A model generated the notes under the pieces. The model saw nothing but the letters and a program-made list of their open reading frames with translations, searched no databases and was not told the origin of the DNA. Shown piece after piece: positions 16,560-23,891 of a stretch of DNA of 64,000 nt. Position 1 is the stretch's first letter. Each line of letters begins with the position of its first letter. Source of the stretch: Bacillus proteolyticus (lineage in GTDB: Bacteria > Bacillota > Bacilli > Bacillales > Bacillaceae_G); NCBI RefSeq assembly GCF_001884065.1, contig NZ_MACH01000092.1:124001-188000 (forward strand). The letters are read 5' to 3'. Both the position numbers and the translations under genes were made by a program.

Positions 16560-17114
16560 ATGGATGATACTATGAATGAAAACAGAATAAAAATACTCGC
16601 TATTTCAGGAAGTCTACGGAAGAATTCCTCTAATACAAACGTTTTATATGCTATTTCTAATCTGAAATCGGAAAATTTTGATTTTCAATTTTATGAAGGA
16701 TTGGAACATCTCCCATACTTTAGTCCTGAAGCAGATACAGATGATCCTCCTGCTTCAGTTAAGAACTTACGTGAACAACTTAAACTAGCTGATGGTGTAA
16801 TAATTTGTACCCCTGAGTATGCGAGGGGAGTTCCAGGAGTTCTAAAAAATGCTCTTGATTGGGTTGTATCATCGGGAGAATTTATGAATAAACCAGTAGC
16901 TGTTATTAGTGCTTCTTCACGTATTACAGGTGGAGATAAAGCACACGAATCAATAATGCTCACATTACAAATGATTGAAGCAAATATCCCAAAAGAAAGC
17001 ACTTTACAAATTGGTGTCGTAGGAACCAAGATTAATAGTAAAGCAGAAATCCTAGATCCTACAACGAGAGAACAATTAAAATCAGTGCTTAATTCCCTTA
17101 TTTCATCTATCTAA
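16560..17114 (+). CDS. NADPH-dependent FMN reductase-type flavoprotein
   Basis: About 184 residues with the flavodoxin-like fold. KILAISGSLRKNSSNTNVL near the N-terminus binds the FMN phosphate, and PEYARGVPGVLKNALDW near residue 85 is the family's second signature. Such enzymes reduce FMN, quinones, azo compounds or chromate with NAD(P)H. The start is uncertain: ATG at 16560 or 16572 gives the standard family length but lacks a good ribosome site. An in-frame TTG at 16464 has GGAG upstream and would add 32 untypical residues. Confidence 0.82.
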   Translation: MDDTMNENRIKILAISGSLRKNSSNTNVLYAISNLKSENFDFQFYEGLEHLPYFSPEADTDDPPASVKNLREQLKLADGVIICTPEYARGVPGVLKNALDWVVSSGEFMNKPVAVISASSRITGGDKAHESIMLTLQMIEANIPKESTLQIGVVGTKINSKAEILDPTTREQLKSVLNSLISSI

Positions 17115-17170
17115 TGTTAAGCAAAACACATGTATTTACTTCCGATAACACTTGATTATGTGAACATAAG

Positions 17171-17204
17171 AGCCCTCCAGATCAATTAAACTGGAGGGCT
17201 TTTG
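17171..17204 (+). terminator. Intrinsic terminator after the flavoprotein gene
   Basis: AGCCCTCCAG, a 10-base loop, then CTGGAGGGCTTTT. A perfect 10-bp GC-rich stem with a T-run. Confidence 0.9.
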
Positions 17205-17232
17205 ATAGTCTCTAAAATACATTGACTCCCGA

Positions 17233-17273
17233 TAATGAGACATTATGTTAACCGAGCATGTATAGGATATACA
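17233..17273. repeat. Second copy of a 41-base intergenic motif
   Basis: Aligned by eye with 16391-16431 it agrees at 31 of 41 bases. The shared core is TTATGTWAAC, four variable bases, CATGTATA, two variable bases, ATATACA. The two copies lie in the same orientation on either side of the flavoprotein gene. Confidence 0.55.
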
Positions 17274-17327
17274 TTTTCCTTTTATATCTTTAAATATGCT
17301 AGAATGGAATAAAAAGGATGGGAAAAT

Positions 17328-17911
17328 ATGACACAGTTATGGGGATCTTTTGGATATGCAGTTCCCCTGTTTTTAATTGCAATCGTTATTGTATGTACAA
17401 TTGCAATTATAGTAGTAAAAAAGAAGGGGAATGAAACAGTTTTACATAAAAACACAATCATTATGAACATAATTTTTGCTCTCTCGATAATTGCTATTTT
17501 ACTGATTACTGTTACACCAAAACATACAGGAATAGAACAAATAAGAATAGTAAACTTAATCCCTTTTATTGGTATGTATAAGTTAATGACCAATTATGTC
17601 GATATTATGGTTCCTATCAAAAATATACTGTTTAACATACTCCTATTTATGCCATTCGGCTTCACCTTGTTATGGAAAAGTCACACAAAACTTTCTATCT
17701 ATCAAGTAATAATGATAGGCTTTTTATTTTCTCTGCTAATTGAATTTATCCAATATGCCTTTCCGTCAGGACGTTCATCAGATATAGAGTAATATTGAAC
17801 ACTGTTGGAACATTATTGGGATGTTTATTCTGGAACCTGATTAATATGTTATTTCCAAAGCTTTTAAAAACATCGAATGCGAATGCTAATATACAAAATA
17901 ACTTCCAATAA
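17328..17911 (+). pseudogene. Frameshifted VanZ-family membrane protein gene
   Basis: The first frame gives 154 residues with VanZ features (VNLIPFIGMYKLM, NILLFMPFGFTLLWKSH, IEFIQYAFPSGRSSDIE) and stops at 17790. The next frame continues exactly as a VanZ C-terminus would (ILNTVGTLLGCLFWNLINML) to a stop at 17911. Family proteins read RSSDI-D-V-ILNTVG here, so about four bases are missing. VanZ-type proteins are membrane proteins linked to glycopeptide resistance in enterococci; most Bacillus relatives have no known role. The truncated form may or may not be stable. Confidence 0.75.
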
Positions 17912-17925
17912 CGATAATTATGTAA

Positions 17926-17962
17926 ATGAGCTGTCCATATGGGAAGCTCATTGTATTTTTTG
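17926..17962. terminator. Hairpin between vanZ remnant and convergent gene
   Basis: ATGAGCT and AGCTCAT arms enclose a second TCC/GGA dyad, followed by TTGTATTTTTTG. It can serve both converging transcripts. Confidence 0.7.
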
Positions 17963-17966
17963 CTTA

Positions 17967-18338
17967 TTATTTATTCTCTAACATCTCATAAAGACGCTTG
18001 TACATATCTTTATATCCTTTAGAATGTCGATTTGTTAGATTGGTATCTACATAGTTTTCAACAAGCATATCAATGATGTTGTTAATTGATGTTTTATCCA
18101 TACCTTCTTGTTCTTGTATAAATGGTTTAAGGGTATTTAGCTTTAGCAAAACAGCTGGTGAAATTTTAGCTGTTTTAGATGGAACTAAACGTTGATCTGG
18201 TTTTTCAGGAGCAGGTATTTTTCCTTTATTAATGATAGGAGTCATAACCTTTTTCTTAACAGGCTCATTATTACGGCCAAAATCGTTTGTTCCTTTTATC
18301 TCCACACCTTTGTCATTTAAATTGACCTTAGTAAGCAT
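17967..18338 (-). CDS. Plasmid-partition-like small protein (probable ParB-type partner)
   Basis: A 123-residue basic protein. The N-terminal third is low-complexity and charged (DFGRNNEPVKKKVMTPIINK). The C-terminal half, KLNTLKPFIQEQEGMDKTSI then NNIIDMLVENY, looks like the helix-rich domain of small proteins encoded beside ParA on Firmicutes plasmids (DUF5388-like). No parA is present. No ribosome site precedes its ATG, and homology-like sequence on the other side changes abruptly near 18340. It is probably a cut-off piece of an integrated plasmid. Confidence 0.5.
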   Translation of the reverse strand: MLTKVNLNDKGVEIKGTNDFGRNNEPVKKKVMTPIINKGKIPAPEKPDQRLVPSKTAKISPAVLLKLNTLKPFIQEQEGMDKTSINNIIDMLVENYVDTNLTNRHSKGYKDMYKRLYEMLENK

Positions 18339-18344
18339 GACGGC

Positions 18345-18708
18345 ATGACGTTAGAAAAGGCAGCGAAGATGATTGCACAGCAAATAGAAAAAGTTAATCC
18401 GAATCTGATTAAAGAAGAAACTGAGGAAATGAATTTAATACCATTCCACATTCAAGAACAGCTCCAGCAACAGTACAGCGTTATGGCACAAGAAATGAAT
18501 CAAAGTATGTTAGCGATGGAGCAGAGGTTGAGTGAACAGGCAAAGCAACGAGGAAATTAAAGTGAGTATAGAGCAGCATAATGAACGAGTGGAAAAACGA
18601 CTGGAAGCGTGGGATGAGACGTTGATGAAGACACTACGTGAGATGCAGGAATCTCGGGATGAAGTTGCTGCAGCGAAAGAGAAGAAGAAGCCGTGGTGGA
18701 GGTTCTGA
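18345..18708 (+). pseudogene. DUF3967 (plasmid/phage MerR-like) C-terminal remnant
   Basis: The first frame (18345-18560) is a glutamine-rich helical segment (QEQLQQQYSVMAQEMNQSML). After an apparent one-base insertion near 18560, the next frame reads [20 protein letters not shown] and ends EKKKPWWRF, the characteristic DUF3967 ending. The N-terminal helix-turn-helix expected in these plasmid and phage proteins is absent. It abuts the IS231-like fragment at 18709. Non-functional. Confidence 0.65.
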
Positions 18709-19303
18709 TGAAAGTAATGTAACTATCCATCGTTTAACTGATGATCAAACGCAAACACGTCTGAAAAATCAAGCAATACGTGAAAAGAAGAAAGGCATTG
18801 TCATGAAGGATAAAAGTAAACGTTTAATGGGCATGAATGTATATATCACGAATACGTCGCTAGAAGAAGTACCGACAAACTACGTGCATTCATTATATTC
18901 ACTTCGTTGGCAGATTGAAATTTTGTTTAAAACGTGGAAGTCATTCTTTGAAATTGATGAATGCAAAAATATAAAAAGAGAACGCCTAGAGTGCCATTTA
19001 TATGGACAACTCATCAGCATTCTCCTCTGTTCTTCTACGATGTTTCAAATGCGTCAGTTTCTGCTTGAAAAGAAAAAACAGGAACTGAGTGAATACAAAG
19101 CGATTTATATAATTAAAGATTACTTTCCGTTACTGTTTCAAGCGATAGCTTTTGGCACAGAAGAACTTTTGAAAATTCTGCATCGCCTTTATCAACTGCT
19201 CAAAAAGAACGGTCGTAAATGTCATAGGCATAAGAAGATGACCGTCTTTGATATTCTAGGGATTGTGTATAAAACGACATTGAAGCATAGACAAGCTGCC
19301 TAG
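18709..19303 (+). pseudogene. IS231-like transposase, C-terminal fragment
   Basis: About 195 codons read HRLTDDQTQTRLKNQ, then KKGIVMKDKSKRLMGMNVYI, then YSLRWQIEILFKTWKS. The last contains the Y-(2)-R-(3)-E-(6)-K signature of IS4-family DDE transposases, with the catalytic Glu. The catalytic Asp residues of the N-terminal half are gone (full length is about 475 residues). An ORF can be drawn from 18638, but its first 23 codons are out-of-frame DUF3967 sequence, so it is a chimera. Confidence 0.85.
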
Positions 19304-19420
19304 CGAAAAAATCGCGTTTTAATAGGCTTCTTTAGCATGCCTACTTTTTTATCACTTGCTAGTTTTGAAACAAGGATCATTTCTTACCTAGTAAATTACT
19401 TGGTTGACTTGATGGGCATG
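18709..19420 (+). mobile_element. 3' half of an IS231-like (IS4 family) insertion sequence
   Basis: The fragment includes the transposase 3' part (to 19303) and ends with TGGTTGACTTGATGGGCATG (19401-19420), which matches an IS231-type right terminal repeat. The left half is missing: plasmid-type DNA ends abruptly at its 5' boundary. The right end directly abuts the GGGGTACC terminus of a class II transposon, a target type known to attract IS231A in Tn4430. Confidence 0.75.
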
Positions 19421-19456
19421 GGGTACCGTCAGGAAAATGCGGATTTACAACGCTAA
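19420..19456. repeat. Terminal inverted repeat of a Tn1546-like class II transposon
   Basis: GGGGTACCGTCAGGAAAATG followed by CGGATTTACAACGCTAA matches the 38-bp Tn1546 end as I know it, with one change (GGGGTAGC to GGGGTACC). It lies 38 bases beyond the stop codon of the tnpA remnant, the normal place. No matching opposite end was found elsewhere in the window by eye. Confidence 0.85.
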
Positions 19457-19493
19457 TCCTATTTCCCTGACGATTCTCCCGTTTTTAACAACG

Positions 19494-19838
19494 TTAAGAA
19501 AGTTTCAGTGGTCTTAAAGAATCTAATGAGATCACTTTCTCCGAATTAAAATGGTATGCCCCTAGCAAATTAATATGTTCCCAGCCTAAAGGTGACATAT
19601 GGTGCAATAAGTCTTCATTAAAACTACCTGTCGGCTTTTGAAACCGGGATACCGAAGAACGGCTAATTGAACGGCGAACCCTAAACGTTTTTTCTTCTCT
19701 ACTTCGTTTATTTATAATTTCTAAATCTCGTTTGGAAAAAGTGTAGTAGGTTCCTAGCACCCACTCTTCTTCAGGAATTTGCATAAGAGCCTGCCGCTGT
19801 TTTGGTGTAAGCAAGTCTCTACTTCTAGCAATTTTCAT
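19494..19838 (-). pseudogene. tnpA: Tn1546-like Tn3-family transposase with its core deleted
   Basis: The frame begins MKIARSRDLLTPKQRQALMQ, continues IPEEEWVLGTYYTFSKRDLE, and ends GSFNEDLLHHMSPLGWEHIN then SEKVISLDSLRPLKLS. These are the first and last segments of the roughly 990-residue Tn1546 transposase. Between them about 870 codons are missing, including the DDE residues. A slip in an A6 run (T6 at 19688-19693 on the plus strand) puts LGFAVQLAVLRYPG out of frame just before the junction near 19635. It cannot be active. Confidence 0.88.
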
Positions 19839-19887
19839 ACAGTATCATCTCATTTATGTGATCATTCAGTTAATTAGTTCGATTATA

Positions 19888-19913
19888 TATCAATAGAGTG
19901 TAATCTATTGATA
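19888..19913. promoter_or_regulatory. Candidate resolution (res) subsite
   Basis: TATCAATAGA and TCTATTGATA are perfect 10-bp inverted repeats separated by 6 bases, in the 147-base region between divergent tnpA and tnpR. That is where the resolvase binds and recombines in this transposon family. Promoters for both genes should also lie here. Confidence 0.6.
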
Positions 19914-19985
19914 CAAGTATAGGAGACTGATAAAATCATAGTTAAGAGCGTCTCATAAGACTTGTCTCAAAAATGAGGTGATATT

Positions 19986-20559
19986 TTGCGGAAAATCGGT
20001 TATATACGTGTCAGTTCAACTAGCCAGAATCCTTCAAGGCAATTTCAGCAACTGAACGAAATCGGAATGGATATTATTTTTGAAGAAAAAGTTTCCGGAG
20101 CAACAAAAGATCGTGAGCAACTTCAAAAAATGTTAGAGGATATACAAGAAGGTGACATCATTTATGTTACGGACTTAACTCGGATTACTCGTAGTACACA
20201 AGATTTATTTGAATTAATCGATAACATACGGAGTAAAAAGGCAAATTTAAAATCCTTAAAAGATACATGGCTAGATTTATCAGAAGATAATCCCTACAGC
20301 CAATTCTTAATTACAGTTATGGCGGGTGTAAACCAATTAGAACGTGATCTTATCCGTATGCGGCAGCGTGAAGGAATTGAACGCTAAGAAAGAAGGAAAG
20401 TTTAAAGGTCGGTTAAAGAAGTACCATAAAAATCATGCAGGAATGAATTATGCAGTAAAGCTTTATAAGGAAGGAGAAATGACTGTAAATCAAATTTGTG
20501 AAATTACAAATGTGTCTAGGGCCTCATTATATAGAAAGCTATCGGAAAGGAACAGTTGA
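19986..20559 (+). pseudogene. tnpR: Frameshifted Tn1546-like resolvase (serine recombinase)
   Basis: The start MRKIGYIRVSSTSQNPSRQF carries the catalytic serine of small serine recombinases, followed by YVTDLTRITRSTQDLFELID and MAGVNQLERDLIRMRQREGI. The frame is lost near 20385 by about one extra base. The next frame resumes with AKKEGKFKGRLKKYHKNHAG and the C-terminal helix-turn-helix MTVNQICEITNVSRASLYRK. The truncated first frame keeps the catalytic domain but loses the DNA-binding helix-turn-helix, so resolution is probably abolished. The start is TTG at 19986 with GAGGTG upstream. Confidence 0.88.
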
Positions 20560-20619
20560 TGAGTTATACCAAAAACCGGAAATGTATAATAGAAAAAATT
20601 CATATAGAGGTGGAATTAT

Positions 20620-21582
20620 ATGCCTAAAATTGACAATATGTTAGCAATTCTATGGATGCTTCGTTCAGGTGAAAAAATTACTGCGAAACAAATTTCAGAA
20701 AAGTTAGAGATGAATATAAGGACTGTGTATCGTTATATTGATACAATTTCAACAAGTGGTGTACCTATAATTTCAGAACCAGGACATAACGGTGGATACA
20801 CTTTATTGAACAATTTTATTGAGGCCCCTCTTTTTTTTGATTTTGAGGAGCAAACTTCACTATTTCACGCTGCTGTTTTTGCAGAAGAAGCCGGATATTA
20901 TGGAGGTGAAGCACTAAATAGGGCCATTTCAAAACTAAGTAAATACTCAAATCAAGAACAGGAAATAAAAATAAACCAACATTTAACTAGTTTTGAAGTA
21001 ATAAGTCGATTAAGTTCACTCTCTATGAAACCTTTTTTGAAGGAATTGGAGCAGGCCGTAGCTGACGGGTACTCAGTAAAAATTCTTTACCATAAAAGTG
21101 GCGAAAAGCAATTAAATTATAGATTGGTCGATCCGTACAGAATTATCTATTGGAATAATAAGTGGTATGTGATTGGATTTTGTCATCTTAGGAATGATAT
21201 CCGTAGTTTTAGAGTAGATCGAATTGAAAGTCAAATGCTAACCGAAAAAAAGTTTAACCGGCCAGAAAATTTTTCAGCACGTGACTTTTTTATAAAAAGT
21301 CTGCTTCCAACTATAGAAGATAAGGAAGGAATTATTCACTTGGTAATTACTGGGGATAAAAGTGTATTGGCTGATATTTGCCAACATTGGTTTTTAGGAC
21401 ATTATTTACAAGAACGGACTTCAAATCAAGCAGTTTTTCTTCTTGAAAAAGATATGATACATACATATGTACCTTATTTACTTTTACCATACAATAAATC
21501 TATTAAAGTTATTGAGCCAATAAGTCTTAAGAAAAGACTTATTGTAGTTCTGTCGGAATTAATAAAATTTCATCAAGTATGA
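20620..21582 (+). CDS. YafY-type regulator (HTH_11 plus WYL domain)
   Basis: A 320-residue transcription regulator. The N-terminal winged helix reads MLRSGEKITAKQISEKLEMN then IRTVYRYIDTISTSGVPIIS. The WYL domain is centred on LVDPYRIIYWNNKWYVIGFC, with RSFRVDRIESQM following. WYL domains bind ligands or nucleic acid and occur in stress-response and cargo-gene regulators. It stands just before a DJ-1/PfpI gene on the same strand, a common pairing, and probably controls it. GAGGTGG lies 7 bases before ATG. It lies directly beyond tnpR, so could be transposon cargo. Confidence 0.88.
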   Translation: MPKIDNMLAILWMLRSGEKITAKQISEKLEMNIRTVYRYIDTISTSGVPIISEPGHNGGYTLLNNFIEAPLFFDFEEQTSLFHAAVFAEEAGYYGGEALNRAISKLSKYSNQEQEIKINQHLTSFEVISRLSSLSMKPFLKELEQAVADGYSVKILYHKSGEKQLNYRLVDPYRIIYWNNKWYVIGFCHLRNDIRSFRVDRIESQMLTEKKFNRPENFSARDFFIKSLLPTIEDKEGIIHLVITGDKSVLADICQHWFLGHYLQERTSNQAVFLLEKDMIHTYVPYLLLPYNKSIKVIEPISLKKRLIVVLSELIKFHQV

Positions 21583-21583
21583 T

Positions 21584-21614
21584 AACTTCCCTGACGTTAA
21601 CTGTCAGGGAAGTT
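21584..21614 (+). terminator. Hairpin between the YafY-type regulator and DJ-1 genes
   Basis: AACTTCCCTGAC and GTCAGGGAAGTT form a 12-bp perfect stem with a 7-base loop. A following ATATTATAAT is not a clean T-run. It may partly terminate or act as an operator in front of the next gene. Confidence 0.6.
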
Positions 21615-21656
21615 ATATTATAATAGCTCTATCAATTGTGATTGGAGTGTTATTCG

Positions 21657-22289
21657 ATGCAAACAAAAAAAGCTTTTCTATATGTATTTAATACAATGTC
21701 GGACTGGGAATATGGATATTTAATTGCTGAACTAAACTCAGGAAGATATTTCAAAAAAGATTTAGCACCTTTAAAAGTAATTACAGTAGGAGCTAATAAA
21801 GAAATGATTACTACTATGGGAGGACTGAGCATAAAACCAGATATTTCCCTTGATGAATGTATTCTTGAGAGTAAAGATCTATTAATTTTACCAGGAGGGA
21901 CTACTTGGAGTGAAGAAATACATCAACCTATCTTGGAAAGAATTGGCCAAGCTTTAAAGTTTGGCACTATTGTTGCTGCAATTTGTGGTGCAACAGAGGC
22001 CCTCGCGAATATGGGATACTTAGATACTAGAAAGCATACAAGTAATAATTTAGAATACACTAAAATGGTATGTCCTAACTATAAAGGAGAAAAGTTCTAT
22101 GAGTTGGGATCAGCGGTATCTGATGCAAATTTAGTTACTGCATCAGGAATAGCTCCTCTGGAATTTGCAATGGAGGTACTGAAAAAAATAGATGTATTTA
22201 CACCAGATGCATTACATTCATGGTATAACTTAAATAAGACTCATAAACCTGAATACTTCTTCCAGTTAATGAATTCAATAAATAAATGA
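21657..22289 (+). CDS. DJ-1/PfpI family protein (type 1 glutamine amidotransferase-like)
   Basis: About 210 residues. The nucleophile elbow VAAICGATEALANMGYLD near residue 110 holds the conserved cysteine, and DLLILPGGTTWSEE supplies the upstream Gly-Gly loop. Relatives act as glyoxalase/deglycase-like or stress proteins; the substrate is not predictable. GGAG lies 9 bases before the ATG at 21657; the in-frame TTG at 21642 overlaps that site and is not used. It probably responds to the WYL regulator just upstream. Confidence 0.85.
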   Translation: MQTKKAFLYVFNTMSDWEYGYLIAELNSGRYFKKDLAPLKVITVGANKEMITTMGGLSIKPDISLDECILESKDLLILPGGTTWSEEIHQPILERIGQALKFGTIVAAICGATEALANMGYLDTRKHTSNNLEYTKMVCPNYKGEKFYELGSAVSDANLVTASGIAPLEFAMEVLKKIDVFTPDALHSWYNLNKTHKPEYFFQLMNSINK

Positions 22290-22297
22290 AGTAACTG

Positions 22298-22345
22298 AAA
22301 AGCTCAATTTCTCTATTTTGATTTGTAGAGAAGTTGGGCTTTTTA
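22298..22345 (+). terminator. Intrinsic terminator after the DJ-1 family gene
   Basis: AAAAGCTCAATTTCTCTA pairs with TAGAGAAGTTGGGCTTTTT, with G-U pairs, followed by T-rich sequence. The remaining gap to 22591 contains nothing else supported. Confidence 0.85.
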
Positions 22346-22591
22346 ATTTGGAATTTCATTACGATGAATCCATTTACTAAATGACGAGAAAATGACAAAA
22401 CTGTAAGAATGCACGAATGTTTGTAAGAAAGTTCGATGTTTTCCTTATTCTTTTTTTATTAAAGTGAAAAAGAAGAAAGCGATGTCATAAGAGGTTGATA
22501 TTTTTAGATGAGTACAATAACCAAAACTATTCATGTAATGAAGGCATATGGCAATCAGTAATACAACTTACTAAAAAGGAGGGATTTGAAA

Positions 22592-23191
22592 ATGTCTTTT
22601 TCACAATTCAATATTGATATTTTCCGAGCAATTAATGATTTAGGTAAACAATATTCATTCCTAAACTCAACCATGGTATTTTTGGCAGAATATATGGTAT
22701 ATATTTTTGCTTTAATCATTTTAGCTTATTGGTTTACTGGGTCCAGAAAAAGTAGGATGATGGTTATGCAAGCGATGGTTGCTTTTGTAATTGCTGAGGT
22801 GATTGGAAAAATAGCAGGGAAATTTCATCTGAATTATCAACCATTTGCAGTATTACCTGATGTTAATAAACTTGTCGACCATACTGTAGATAATTCATTT
22901 CCTAGTGACCATACGATTCTCTTTTTTTCGATTTGTTTTTCATTTTGGCTTGTTCGTAAAAAGACTGGATGGTTATGGCTTATACTTGCATTTTGTGTAG
23001 CGATTTCTCGTATTTGGGTAGGGGTCCATTATCCTTTTGATGTTGCAATAGGGGCTTTAATAGGATGTGTTGCAGCATTATTTTCGTATTGGTTAGTACC
23101 GAAATTTTCTTTTATCAAGCAATTGCTTACTCTATATGAAAGAGTAGAGAAACATGTTTTACCATCCAAAAACAAATCAAAGGGATTTTGA
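22592..23191 (+). CDS. bcrC: BcrC-type undecaprenyl-diphosphate phosphatase (PAP2 family)
   Basis: A 199-residue membrane protein with about five or six helices and the three PAP2 motifs: KIAGKFHLNYQP (motif 1 region), NSFPSDHTILFF (motif 2) and SRIWVGVHYPFDVAIGALIG (motif 3, catalytic His). It recycles undecaprenyl diphosphate at the outer membrane face and gives bacitracin resistance in relatives. The start is ATG at 22592, with AAGGAGG 8 bases upstream; the in-frame TTG before it is not needed. A second, unrelated phosphatase for the same substrate (UppP) lies at 54936. Confidence 0.88.
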   Translation: MSFSQFNIDIFRAINDLGKQYSFLNSTMVFLAEYMVYIFALIILAYWFTGSRKSRMMVMQAMVAFVIAEVIGKIAGKFHLNYQPFAVLPDVNKLVDHTVDNSFPSDHTILFFSICFSFWLVRKKTGWLWLILAFCVAISRIWVGVHYPFDVAIGALIGCVAALFSYWLVPKFSFIKQLLTLYERVEKHVLPSKNKSKGF

Positions 23192-23202
23192 GTATAACCC
23201 TT

Positions 23203-23683
23203 TCTCATCCTCATTATTATTCTACACAAGTTGAATGGGTTGATACATTCAATGCACCTATTTACATCCACGAAAACGAAAAATAATGGGTAGTACGTCC
23301 AAGTAACAAAATAATTTTTGGGTCGGGCGAGTCTTTTGAATTAACAAATGGCATTACTTTAAATCGTATTGGAGGTCATTTTAAAGGAGGAACTGTTTTA
23401 CACTGGAAAGGTGGAAATCATAATAAAGGTATTTTGCTAACAGGTGATATCATTCAAGTGATTGCCGACTGTCAGTGGGTTAGTTTCATATACAGTTATC
23501 CAAATCTGATTCTACTTCCTGCTAGTAAAGTAAGAGAGATGGCGGATTAAAGTAAAAGGGCTACCATTCAACCGTATTTATAATGCTTTTCATCGAGTCG
23601 TGTCAGAGCATGCGGACCTTGCTGTTCAGAAGTCAGCAGATCGATACACAAAAGCACTGCAGGGAACACTTTTTAATACATGA
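23203..23683 (+). pseudogene. Decayed metallo-beta-lactamase-fold hydrolase
   Basis: Recognisable fragments are SHPHYYSTQVEWVDTFNAPI, then IGGHFKGGTVLHWKGG, ILLTGDIIQVIADCQWVSFI and FNRIYNAFHRVVSEHADLAV. They follow the order of an MBL-fold family common in this group. The N-terminal portion with the first metal-binding motif is missing, a TAA interrupts at 23284, and an extra base at about 23548 shifts the frame (with a local TAA). The remnant starts within 12 bases of the bcrC stop, so a deletion probably joined the two. Confidence 0.78.
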
Positions 23684-23740
23684 GATGTTTCAATATTACT
23701 TGTAGATATCTTTTGGAAATTAAAATAAATAGATAAGTTT

Positions 23741-23778
23741 AGAGCATGTTATTATCATTTTTTAAAACATGCTCTTTG
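23741..23778. terminator. Hairpin in the gap before the convergent hydrolase
   Basis: AGAGCATGTT and AACATGCTCT form a 10-bp stem around a T-rich loop, followed by TTTG. The rest of the gap to 23891 shows no gene. Confidence 0.65.
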
Positions 23779-23891
23779 TACTTAAAGTAACACCAGTATT
23801 ACTGACACGTACAAGTTATCAACAATCTTTATGTTGAAAGAATCTTAGCGTACGAATGTTGGTACTACCCCCTACTTAGTAATCTCACAAT

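Noticed and set aside
18638..18718. N-terminal part of an apparent 221-codon transposase frame
   Set aside because: These codons are DUF3967 sequence read in the wrong frame; the true transposase similarity starts at about 18719.
19986..22289. Reading the YafY/DJ-1 pair as certain transposon cargo
   Set aside because: No second terminal repeat was found by eye, so the boundary is unknown.
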